Shown piece by piece: positions 17,415-24,956 of a DNA stretch of 64,000 bases. The stretch comes from CAMYLY01 sp036397755. Its GTDB lineage: Bacteria > Gemmatimonadota > Gemmatimonadetes > Gemmatimonadales > GWC2-71-9. The notes under the pieces were generated by a model that was given only the letters and a program-made list of their open reading frames with translations, did not search any database and had not been told where the DNA came from. A program made the translations under genes and the position numbers. The stretch spans positions 91,085 to 155,084 of the forward strand of contig DASWII010000009.1 of the NCBI GenBank assembly GCA_036397755.1, given 5' to 3'. Every line of letters starts with the position of its first letter. Position 1 is the stretch's first letter.

Positions 17415-17843
17415 ATGAAGTACGTTGCCTGGGCGGCAGTTGCGCTTGGGCTCCTGGTGGTTGTGCCAAGTTCCGGACGCGCCCAGGAGGGTTCTCGTAT
17501 TCCGGGGGTGCAGCTACACAGGAACTACCCGAACCCGTTCAATCCGGAGACGACGATCCCGTTTTCTCTGCCGCAGTCGCTATGGAGCGATGCGGGGGGG
17601 CAGCCGGTCGTTAGCCTTCGGATCTACAACATTCTTGCGCAGTTGGTCGCGATCCCGATCCTCCAGGGATCCGGTGAGCGTCTCGAGAATGTGTCTCTCC
17701 AGTGGAATGGCACGGGGCAGTACTCCGCCTATTGGGATGGGAAGATCCTCAACACGGATCGGGAAGCGGCATCGGGCGTCTACATCTATCAACTGATCGT
17801 GAACGGGCAGGCGATCTCCAGGAAGATGGCGATCGTGAAGTAG
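17415..17843 (+). CDS. Small secreted protein consisting of a FlgD/T9SS-type sorting-like domain
   Basis: The 142-residue product has a signal peptide (MKYVAWAAVALGLLVVVPSSGRAQ) and then almost nothing but a domain that is normally the C-terminal tail of large secreted proteins: 'LHRNYPNPFNPETTIPFSLP', 'VSLRIYNILAQLVAIPILQG', 'SAYWDGKILN' and 'ASGVYIYQLIVNGQAISRKMAIVK'. These are the hallmarks of the FlgD-Ig/Por-secretion type A tail. No cargo domain precedes it. It could be a free-standing surface adaptor or the residue of a larger ancestral protein. The function is not known; the domain call is secure. Confidence 0.8.
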   Translation: MKYVAWAAVALGLLVVVPSSGRAQEGSRIPGVQLHRNYPNPFNPETTIPFSLPQSLWSDAGGQPVVSLRIYNILAQLVAIPILQGSGERLENVSLQWNGTGQYSAYWDGKILNTDREAASGVYIYQLIVNGQAISRKMAIVK

Positions 17844-17884
17844 CCCATGTTGCGCTGGTCGTCCCCCTCAGCGCAGGAAGCGCA

Positions 17885-17921
17885 GGCGCGTCGGCATCCG
17901 AGCCGGCGCGTCTGTCTTTTT
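17885..17921 (+). terminator. Rho-independent terminator
   Basis: An 11-bp stem (17885-17895 with 17902-17912, two G-U pairs) with a 6-base loop is followed by TGTCTTTTT. It lies 41 bases after the stop of the sorting-domain gene and separates it from clpB. Confidence 0.8.
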
Positions 17922-17979
17922 GGCACGTTTTTGCGGTATGGAGATTGACTCGGTGAATGGGGGAGTATCGGGATCGGCC

Positions 17980-18007
17980 GTGATCCGTGATCCGTGATCC
18001 GTGATCC
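17980..18007. repeat. Four tandem copies of a 7-bp repeat (GTGATCC)
   Basis: Four perfect, directly adjacent GTGATCC units fill the region 31 bases before the clpB start. The unit length and the GTGNNNC pattern are shared with the larger array at 21239. Confidence 0.95.
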
Positions 18008-18038
18008 GTAGCGTGTAATCGAGCTTTCGAGGAAGACC

Positions 18039-20672
18039 ATGATTCGTCCCGAACGTCTGACAGTCAAAGCCGGTGAGGCGCTGCAAACGGCGATGGCCAC
18101 GGCCGGTACCCGTGGCAATCCCGTGCTGAACGATGCGCACCTCTTTCTCGCCCTCCTCGACCAGGAGGAGGGGATCGTCGTACCCGTGTTGCAGAAGTCC
18201 GGGCTCAGCGTGACGCAATTGAGGGCGGAGACGGAGCGAGAACTCGAGAGGCTGCCGACGCAAACCGGCGGGAACGCTCCAACCCCGGCGCGCGAGTTGA
18301 GCGGGGCGCTCGATCGCGCGGACGCCATTGCCAAGGAGCTGGGCGACGCCTACGTGTCGACCGAGCATATCCTGCTGGGGTTGATCGACACGAAAGGCAC
18401 GACGGCCCGCGAGATGTTGTTGGCGCAGGGGGTCACCAAGGACACGCTGCTGGAGGCGCTCGCGGCCGTCCGCGGAAGCCATCGGGTAACCGATGTCGAT
18501 CCCGAGGGGAAATACCGTGCGCTCGAGCGCTTCACTCGGGACCTCACGGAGTTGGCCCGCCAAGGCAAGCTCGATCCCGTCATTGGCCGCGACGAGGAGA
18601 TCCGGCGGGTGATCCAGGTACTGTCTCGGCGGACGAAGAACAATCCAGTTCTCATCGGTGAGCCGGGTGTGGGGAAAACCGCCATTGCCGAGGGGCTGGC
18701 CCAACGGATCATCGATGGCGACGTGCCCGAGTCGCTGCGCGGCAAGCGTATCCTCGTGCTCGACATCGCGCAGATGGTGGCGGGTGCCAAGTACCGCGGG
18801 GAGTTCGAAGAGCGACTGAAGGCTGTGCTCAAGGAGATAACGCAGGAGGAAGGGCGGTTCGTGGTGTTTATCGACGAACTCCACACCATCGTCGGCGCGG
18901 GTGCCGCGGAGGGAGCGGTGGACGCGGCGAACATGCTCAAACCGCCGTTGTCGCGCGGGGAGCTGCATGTTGTGGGCGCCACCACGCTGGACGAGTACCG
19001 CAAGCACATCGAGAAGGACAAGGCGCTGGAACGCCGATTCCAGCCCGTGTTCGTCGGCGAGCCGACGGTGGAGGATACGATTGCCATCCTCCGCGGTCTG
19101 AAAGAGCGGTATGAGGTGCATCACGGAGTTCGGATCACCGACAACGCACTGGTGGCGGCGGCGACCTTGTCCGATCGCTACGTCGGCGACCGCCACCTGC
19201 CGGACAAGGCCATCGACCTGATCGACGAGGCCGCGAGCCGCCTGCGGATCGAGATCGATAGTCTGCCGCAGGAGATCGACGAGGTAGAGCGGCGGAAGAT
19301 CCAGCTGCAGATCGAGGAGCAGGCGCTGGACCGAGAACGCGACAAGGCCAGTCGCGAGCGACTCGCCGCCCTGCGCAAGGACTTGGCGGAGCTGGACGAG
19401 CGCGCTCAGGCGATGAAGGCGCAGTGGCAGGCGGAGAAGGACGCTATCGCCGCGCTGCGGGACAGCAAGGCGCAGTTGGAGGAGGTCCGGGTGCGGGCGG
19501 AAAAGGCGACTCGCGACGGCGACCTGCAGCGCGCGGCGGAGATGCGTTACGGCACGATTCCCGAACTCGAGCGACGGATCGAAGATCAGCAGGCGCGCCT
19601 GGGCGAGATTCAGGCTGCCGCGAAGTACCTCAAGGAAGAGGTCGATGCCGAGGACGTGGCTGGGATTGTCGCGCGATGGACCGGGATTCCGGTCAGCCGA
19701 ATGCTCGAATCGGAGCGGGAGCGGCTGACGCGGCTGGAGGACGAGTTGCACCGGCGCATCATCGGGCAGCACGAGGCCGTGTCCGCGGTCGCCAACGCCG
19801 TGCGTCGTTCGCGTGCCGGTCTACAGGACCCGAACCGTCCCATCGGGAGCTTCATCTTCCTTGGTCCTACAGGCGTCGGCAAGACCGAAACGGCCCGGGC
19901 GCTCGCCGAGTTCCTGTTCGACGACGAGCGGGCCATGGTGCGGCTCGACATGTCGGAGTACATGGACAAGCACACGGTTGCTCGGATGATCGGTGCGCCG
20001 CCTGGATACGTCGGGTATGAAGAGGGCGGGCAGCTGACCGAAGCCGTGCGGCGGCGTCCGTACTCGGTGGTCTTGTTCGACGAGATCGAGAAGGCGCACC
20101 CCGACGTGTTCAACGTCCTGCTACAGATGATGGACGACGGGCGGCTGACCGACGGCCAGGGCCGCACGGTGGATTTCCGCAACGTGGTCGTCATCATGAC
20201 GTCCAATCTCGGGAGCCAGTGGATCCTGGAGCTTGGCGCGACCGCGTGGGCCGAAGCCGAACGGCGTGTCCTCGAGGCCTTGCGCGAGGCGTTCAAGCCG
20301 GAGTTCCTCAATCGTGTCGATGACGTGGTGGTGTTCCGGCCGCTCTCGCGTGAGGATCTGCTGTCGATCGTCGATCTCCAGCTCGCCAGGGTCGGCGATC
20401 TGCTCGAGGATCGGGGTCTCCATCTCCAGGTGGAGCCCGATGCCAAGAAGTTGCTGTTGGACGAAGGGTACGACCCGGGTTTCGGCGCGCGGCCGCTCAA
20501 GCGGGTCATCCAACGCCGCATCCAGAATCACATCGCGCTGGCGCTGTTGGAAGGGGAGTATGGCGAAGGCGACACGGTGCGGGTGTACAGAACGACCGAC
20601 GGCAAAGACCTCGAGTTCGTGAGGGTGGAAGCTGGCGGGCGGAAGGGTGCGGCGCGTCCCGAGCAACAGTAG
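18039..20672 (+). CDS. clpB: ClpB disaggregase ATPase
   Basis: The 877-residue AAA+ disaggregase rescues aggregated proteins with DnaK. It has a Clp N domain (residues 1-150), the first ATPase domain with 'GEPGVGKTAIAEG' and 'VFIDELHTIVGAG', a middle coiled coil (about residues 405-530, rich in 'RERDKASRERLAALRKDLAELDERAQ'-like heptads) and the second ATPase domain with 'GPTGVGKTETARALAEFLF' and 'LFDEIEKAHPDVFN'. The coiled coil separates ClpB from ClpA/ClpC. An 'ttcgaggaaga' ribosome site precedes the ATG. No CIRCE element is visible upstream. Confidence 0.96.
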   Translation: MIRPERLTVKAGEALQTAMATAGTRGNPVLNDAHLFLALLDQEEGIVVPVLQKSGLSVTQLRAETERELERLPTQTGGNAPTPARELSGALDRADAIAKELGDAYVSTEHILLGLIDTKGTTAREMLLAQGVTKDTLLEALAAVRGSHRVTDVDPEGKYRALERFTRDLTELARQGKLDPVIGRDEEIRRVIQVLSRRTKNNPVLIGEPGVGKTAIAEGLAQRIIDGDVPESLRGKRILVLDIAQMVAGAKYRGEFEERLKAVLKEITQEEGRFVVFIDELHTIVGAGAAEGAVDAANMLKPPLSRGELHVVGATTLDEYRKHIEKDKALERRFQPVFVGEPTVEDTIAILRGLKERYEVHHGVRITDNALVAAATLSDRYVGDRHLPDKAIDLIDEAASRLRIEIDSLPQEIDEVERRKIQLQIEEQALDRERDKASRERLAALRKDLAELDERAQAMKAQWQAEKDAIAALRDSKAQLEEVRVRAEKATRDGDLQRAAEMRYGTIPELERRIEDQQARLGEIQAAAKYLKEEVDAEDVAGIVARWTGIPVSRMLESERERLTRLEDELHRRIIGQHEAVSAVANAVRRSRAGLQDPNRPIGSFIFLGPTGVGKTETARALAEFLFDDERAMVRLDMSEYMDKHTVARMIGAPPGYVGYEEGGQLTEAVRRRPYSVVLFDEIEKAHPDVFNVLLQMMDDGRLTDGQGRTVDFRNVVVIMTSNLGSQWILELGATAWAEAERRVLEALREAFKPEFLNRVDDVVVFRPLSREDLLSIVDLQLARVGDLLEDRGLHLQVEPDAKKLLLDEGYDPGFGARPLKRVIQRRIQNHIALALLEGEYGEGDTVRVYRTTDGKDLEFVRVEAGGRKGAARPEQQ

Positions 20673-20755
20673 TCGCAAGTCCGCGGAGTATGGAGACGCG
20701 CCGCCGAAATTCCCGCCCGCCTGCCAGCTCGCTCGCCTGCCCGCTAGTTTGCGGC

Positions 20756-21229
20756 ATGCCGGCGCGCGTGGTCGCACTCACCGATTCCGATCGCCTGGGG
20801 ATGACTTGGGCCCTGGCCGAGGCTCGCTTGGCGCAGACGCTGGGCGAAGTTCCCGTGGGAGCCGCGGTAGTTGCGGGCGGGCGGGTGATGGCCCAGACCC
20901 ACAACGAGACCGTCACCAGACGCGACCTGACCCAACACGCGGAGCTGATCGCGATCCAGCGAGCGCTGTCCGTCCTGGAGACGGATCGCCTCGACGGGGC
21001 GACGCTCTGCGTGACGCTCGAGCCCTGCGCGCAGTGCGCCGGAGCCATCGTTCTTTCGCGCGTCGCGCGGGTGGTGTTTGGGGCGTACGACCTCAAGGCC
21101 GGCATGGCGGGCAGCGTGGAGGATCTGCTCAGGCATCCCAAGCTGAACCACCGCCCCGAGGTCATCGGCGGCGCCATGGAGGAGGAATGCGCCGAGTTGC
21201 TGGCGGCGTTCTTTCGCGAGAAGCGCTAG
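20756..21229 (+). CDS. tadA: tRNA-specific adenosine deaminase
   Basis: The 157-residue enzyme converts wobble adenosine 34 to inosine in tRNA-Arg. The zinc site is seen as 'TQHAELIAIQ' (His and catalytic Glu) and 'EPCAQCAGAIVLSRV' (two Cys). 'VVFGAYDLKAGMAGS' is also conserved. ATG 20756 gives the standard length; an upstream ATG at 20690 adds 22 residues without family support. A TAGTTT box ends 5 bases before the ATG with no ribosome site, so leaderless expression is possible. Confidence 0.92.
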   Translation: MPARVVALTDSDRLGMTWALAEARLAQTLGEVPVGAAVVAGGRVMAQTHNETVTRRDLTQHAELIAIQRALSVLETDRLDGATLCVTLEPCAQCAGAIVLSRVARVVFGAYDLKAGMAGSVEDLLRHPKLNHRPEVIGGAMEEECAELLAAFFREKR

Positions 21230-21238
21230 TCGCGAGAC

Positions 21239-21322
21239 GTGCGGCGTGCGGCTTGCGGCGTGCACCGTGCAGCGTGCAACGTGCAACGTGCAGCGTGCAA
21301 CGTGCAGCGTGCAGCGTGAGAC
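21239..21322. repeat. Tandem array of about 12 heptamers, consensus GTGCARC
   Basis: Eleven contiguous 7-bp units run from 21239 to 21315 (GTGCGGC twice, TTGCGGC, GTGCACC, then GTGCAGC and GTGCAAC in mixed order), and a degenerate twelfth (GTGAGAC) follows. The array begins 10 bases after the tadA stop and ends 18 bases before ddaH. It is non-coding. Confidence 0.95.
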
Positions 21323-21339
21323 GGACGGTGTGAGGCGAG

Positions 21340-22137
21340 ATGAGTGAGCGGGGTTCGCGGGCGTCGTTGTCGGATCTCGTGGCGCTCACGCGCGCGGTGA
21401 GTCCCCACTTGGACCGTTGTCTGGTCACGCACGTGGCGCGCGAACCGATCGACGTGGACCGCGCGCGCCGGCAGCACGAGGCGTACGAGCGGCTCCTCGA
21501 GGACCTCGGGGCCGAGGTCGTGCGCGTTCCGGCCGCACCCGATCTTCCGGACTCGGTCTTCGTCGAGGACTGCGCCGTCGTCGTCGACGAAGTGGCCGTC
21601 ATCGCTCGGCCGGGCGCGCGTTCCCGGGTGGCGGAGATCGATGGGGTCGCCGAGTGTCTGATGCGGTACCGCCAGTGCGTGTGGATCGAGGAGCCGGGCA
21701 CGCTCGACGGCGGCGACGTCGTGATCGCTGGCTGCGCGGTCTACGTGGGGCGGTCGTCGCGCACCAACGACAGCGGGATCGATCAATTGCACGCGGCGGT
21801 GGCGCCCTACGGGTATACCGCGATACCCGTCGAGTTCGGTGGCGCGCTACACCTGAAGAGCGTGTGCACGGCGCTCGACTCCGAGACCGTGTTCCTCGAT
21901 CCACGACGTGTGGACGTCACGCAGTTTCGCGACCTCGAGTACCTGGCCGTCCCCGGCGACGAATGGCCAGCAGCCAACACCCTTCCGGTCCACGGGACCA
22001 TCGTGCTCGCCGCGGGCTTCCCGCAGGCGGCCTCGCTCTTGTCTTCCACCGGGCGTGACGTTCGCAGCGTGGATATCTCCGAGTTCCGGAAGGCGGAAGG
22101 CGCCGTGAGTTGCAAGTGCGTGTTGCTCAGGCGGTAG
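21340..22137 (+). CDS. ddaH: Dimethylarginine dimethylaminohydrolase (DDAH)-type amidinohydrolase
   Basis: The 265-residue enzyme belongs to the pentein (guanidino-group-modifying) superfamily. 'DSVFVEDCAVVVDEVAVIARPGARSR' matches the substrate-binding Glu-Asp of DDAH, 'LHLKSVCTAL' provides the catalytic His, and 'AVSCKCVLLRR' near the C-terminus provides the nucleophilic Cys. It would hydrolyse N-methylated arginines or a related guanidine to citrulline and an amine. 'GAGGCGAG' lies before the ATG. Which methylarginine it meets in this organism is not known. Confidence 0.88.
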   Translation: MSERGSRASLSDLVALTRAVSPHLDRCLVTHVAREPIDVDRARRQHEAYERLLEDLGAEVVRVPAAPDLPDSVFVEDCAVVVDEVAVIARPGARSRVAEIDGVAECLMRYRQCVWIEEPGTLDGGDVVIAGCAVYVGRSSRTNDSGIDQLHAAVAPYGYTAIPVEFGGALHLKSVCTALDSETVFLDPRRVDVTQFRDLEYLAVPGDEWPAANTLPVHGTIVLAAGFPQAASLLSSTGRDVRSVDISEFRKAEGAVSCKCVLLRR

Positions 22138-22235
22138 GCGTGCGTCGCGATCGCAACGGTGCGTCACGCCTCGGCGGCCGTGTCGGATGCCGCCTTCGCC
22201 CAGGCGGAGCAAAAGCTCGGCAGTCTCGAGGTCGC

Positions 22236-22625
22236 CTAGTCCGCCGAGGGCTTTTCGCCTCCGGGGAGTACCGCCGCGATCGCTTCTTTCAATTCGTCGA
22301 CCGTGAAAGGCTTCTGGAGCGTGCGTTGCGCGCCGAGCCAGCCCATGACGGAGAGCAAGAGGTCAACGTCGAACGCGCCACCCCCGGTCATGCCGATGAT
22401 CCTGGCGTCGGGCCACCGTTGGCGCAGCGCTTTCGTCGCTCCCAGCCCGTCGGTCTCCGGCATCACCACGTCCATCAATACCAGATCCGGCCGGGTACTA
22501 CCGTAGCGCTGCACGGCCGAGCTCCCGTCATGGGCGATCAGCGCCTCATGCCCCAGACTTCGCAGCATGCGTACGAGCACGTCGGAAAACTCGCGATCGT
22601 CATCAACGACCAGGATCACCGCCAT
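22236..22625 (-). CDS. Single-domain response regulator
   Basis: The 129-residue protein is a stand-alone receiver domain. 'AVILVVDDDREF' holds the acidic pair, 'DLVLMDVVMPETDG' holds the phosphorylated Asp, 'GMTGGG' the conserved Thr and 'LQKPF' the Lys. There is no output domain, so it likely acts by protein contact or as a phosphate relay. It is the last gene of a five-gene signalling cluster and resembles its upstream neighbour (same 'IIGMxGGG' loop), suggesting a local duplication. Confidence 0.9.
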   Translation of the reverse strand: MAVILVVDDDREFSDVLVRMLRSLGHEALIAHDGSSAVQRYGSTRPDLVLMDVVMPETDGLGATKALRQRWPDARIIGMTGGGAFDVDLLLSVMGWLGAQRTLQKPFTVDELKEAIAAVLPGGEKPSAD

Positions 22626-22686
22626 CGCGTCATCGCCCGAACACGGTCAGTTCCGTCATCGCACGTTGCCACCCCGCTCGCCATCC

Positions 22687-23067
22687 CTATGGTGTGCCTC
22701 GCTCACCCAATACGGCGGCAAGCGCGGCACGCGCCTCCTCGCGCCCGAACGGCTTTTCCAGCGTACGCGCCGCTCCGAGTTGTCGCGCGATGTCCAAGAC
22801 TGTTCCCCGATCCATCAAGCCTCCCCCTGACATCCCGATGATCGCCGCCTCGGGAAACGCACGGCGAAACTGCCGGATGCTCTCGAGGCCGTCGTGCTCG
22901 GGCATGAACATGTCCATGAACACGACATCCGCGGGCGAGGACCGTTGTGCGGTCATCGCCGCTTGTCCGTCAGCGACCGCTTCGGCCTCATGACCCAGAC
23001 GCCGCATCACCTGCAACAGGGCCCCGCGAAACTCGGCGTCGTCGTCAACGATCAGAACTCTCGCCAT
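22687..23067 (-). CDS. Single-domain response regulator
   Basis: The 126-residue receiver has 'ARVLIVDDDAEF', 'DVVFMDMFMPEHDG' with the phospho-acceptor Asp, 'IIGMSGGG' and 'LEKPF'. The start ATG 23067 places the domain at residue 2, as usual; the open frame continues upstream into the histidine kinase but without homology. It lies 25 bases after the kinase stop, so that kinase is the natural phosphodonor. Confidence 0.9.
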   Translation of the reverse strand: MARVLIVDDDAEFRGALLQVMRRLGHEAEAVADGQAAMTAQRSSPADVVFMDMFMPEHDGLESIRQFRRAFPEAAIIGMSGGGLMDRGTVLDIARQLGAARTLEKPFGREEARAALAAVLGERGTP

Positions 23068-23092
23068 GGCGTCTCGAACCCAAGTCCGGATC

Positions 23093-23911
23093 TCAGGTGG
23101 CCTGCTCCTGCCGCCCAGGGCGATCCTCGGCGGGGAAGTAGATGGTGAACTGGGCCCCGCCCTGAGGAGCCGTGGACACGTCAATAAAGCCATCACATTC
23201 GAGTACGCGCCAGTAAGCGAGCGCGAGGCTCAGACCGCGACCGCGACGGTCCCGCTTTGTCGTTACGAAAGGTTCGAACAGGCGTTCCTCGACCGAACGT
23301 TCCAGACCCGACCCCGTGTCGCTCACCCGCAGGCCGTGATAGAGGCCCGCTGGCAGGGTTCCCCTCGCTCCAGCGTCGTGGTCGCTCGCGTCGAACGAGA
23401 CGACACCCACCGTCAGCGTCCCACCGCCCGCCGTCATCGCCTCGACGGCATTCGTCACCAATGCCGTCAGCAGGTCCCAGCCACGTCCCTCCACGAGGAG
23501 GACCGGTGCCGCAACCCGTGTCGGCTCCACCACCACTCGAATGCCCGGGCCGGCCAGTTGACGGACATCGCCCTCGTGGTCCGCGAGCAGCTGGTTGAGA
23601 TCGACGACCGTGCGCTCGTTCACGGTCCGTTGCCCCAGCTGGCCGAGCCGCGCGGTGATCTGGCCGGCGGCACGGACCGACCCCAGAATGGCTTCGGTAT
23701 CCTCTCGTGCGTCGCCGTCGACCAGATCGGCGAGCAACTGGGCATGGAGCTGCACGGCGGCGAGCGTGTTGTTGAAGTCGTGCGCGAAGGTTCGGGCCAT
23801 CCTCGCAAGCGCCTCGAACCGTTCCGGTGACCTGTCCGCCAAGCCCTCGGGCGAGGCCCCGGCCCGGAGCGATTGCCGGTCCCCGTCGGTCCGACCGGTC
23901 GTCGCGCTCAC
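23093..23911 (-). CDS. Soluble histidine kinase
   Basis: The 272-residue kinase has no membrane segment. 'ARMARTFAHDFNNTLAAVQLHAQLLADL' is the HisKA H-box (His in AHDFNN), followed by the ATPase boxes 'LLTALVTNAVEAM' (N), 'VSDTGSGL' (G1), 'LFEPFVTTKRDRRGRGLSLALAYWRV' (F, G2) and 'QFTIYFPA'. No sensor domain is present ahead of the H-box, so input must come from partner proteins. Its ATG overlaps the stop of the HD-GYP regulator gene by 4 bases. Confidence 0.9.
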   Translation of the reverse strand: MSATTGRTDGDRQSLRAGASPEGLADRSPERFEALARMARTFAHDFNNTLAAVQLHAQLLADLVDGDAREDTEAILGSVRAAGQITARLGQLGQRTVNERTVVDLNQLLADHEGDVRQLAGPGIRVVVEPTRVAAPVLLVEGRGWDLLTALVTNAVEAMTAGGGTLTVGVVSFDASDHDAGARGTLPAGLYHGLRVSDTGSGLERSVEERLFEPFVTTKRDRRGRGLSLALAYWRVLECDGFIDVSTAPQGGAQFTIYFPAEDRPGRQEQAT

Positions 23912-24897
23912 GTGCGCAACCCTTCAGCGCTCATGTCGCGGAACGCGTCATACACGTTGGGATCCCACCACCCGCGCTCGACCTCTTCTTGCATCACCCC
24001 GAGCGCCTCCACGTGTCCGAGCGCACGCTTGTAGGGTCGCTCTGTGGTCAGGGCGTCATAGACGTCCACGACCTGGAGGACGCGGGCCGTCATCGGCACG
24101 TCATCGCCGGCGAGTCCATCCGGATACCCGGAGCCATCCCGCTTTTCATGATGGTGCCGGATGATCGGCAGCACCTGCTGGAATGACTTGAGTCCGCTGC
24201 AGATTTCCTCGCCCTTGACCGGATGTTCCCGGAGAATGGCCCAGTCCTCCTGGGTGAGCCGCCCGGGCTTGAGGAGAATCGCGTCCGGCACGGCGATTTT
24301 GCCGAGGTCGTGCACGATGCCGCCGCGCTCCAGCGCCACCACCGAATCCTCGGGAAGGCCGACTCGCGCCCCGAGCCGCCCCGCGAGCCGCGAGAGGCGC
24401 TCGCAGTGCCCCTGGGTGTAGGGGTCCTTCCCCTCGATACTCAGCGCGAGTGCGAAGACCACGGACTCGGCACGCTCCAGTTCATCGGTGTAGCTCTTGA
24501 GGCGGACCAGCGATCGCACGCGCGCCAGGAGCTCGGTGCGCTCGAAGGGTTTGGTGAGCAAGTCGTCCGCACCGGCCTCGATGCCGCGAACGCGATCCTC
24601 CACCGCGTGGAGACCCGTAAGCATGACCACCGGCGTCAGGCGCGTCTCCGGGTCCTGTTTGAGTCTCTTGCAGACCTCGAAGCCGTCCACCTCCGGCATG
24701 ACCACATCGAGGAGGACCACGTCCGGCGCGAGACCCTCCCGGAAGAACTCGAGCGCTTCGCGCCCGTTGGCGGCCGTCCACACCTCGAACCCCTCCGCAC
24801 GTAACAGCCGTTGGAGGGCGGCCCGCAGGCTGGCGTCGTCGTCTACCACCAGCAGTCGTGCCGACGTCGTCGTTGCCGAGCTGGTTGGAGCGGTCAT
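23908..24897 (-). CDS. Response regulator with HD-GYP phosphodiesterase domain
   Basis: The 329-residue protein has a receiver domain (about residues 12-130; 'DVVLLDVVMPEVDGFEV', 'LLTKPFERTELLARV') and an HD-GYP domain (residues 150-320) with 'HDLGKIAVPDAILLKPGRL', 'HHHEKRDGSGYPDGL' and 'DVYDALTTERPYK'. HD-GYP enzymes hydrolyse cyclic-di-GMP or related dinucleotides. Start ATG 24897 gives a short lead before the receiver; ATG 24924 is possible. It is the only gene in the cluster with an enzymatic output. Confidence 0.93.
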   Translation of the reverse strand: MTAPTSSATTTSARLLVVDDDASLRAALQRLLRAEGFEVWTAANGREALEFFREGLAPDVVLLDVVMPEVDGFEVCKRLKQDPETRLTPVVMLTGLHAVEDRVRGIEAGADDLLTKPFERTELLARVRSLVRLKSYTDELERAESVVFALALSIEGKDPYTQGHCERLSRLAGRLGARVGLPEDSVVALERGGIVHDLGKIAVPDAILLKPGRLTQEDWAILREHPVKGEEICSGLKSFQQVLPIIRHHHEKRDGSGYPDGLAGDDVPMTARVLQVVDVYDALTTERPYKRALGHVEALGVMQEEVERGWWDPNVYDAFRDMSAEGLRT

Positions 24898-24956
24898 GTA
24901 GTCCACGTCCCCGGATCGAGCCATTGGGTGCCACCGTCGCGTTTCGGGTTGATGCG

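Noticed and set aside
17919..17934. A sigma54-like element (TGGCAC...TTGC) before clpB
   Set aside because: The distance between the GG and GC elements is 9 instead of the required 10 bases, and it lies in the tail of a terminator.
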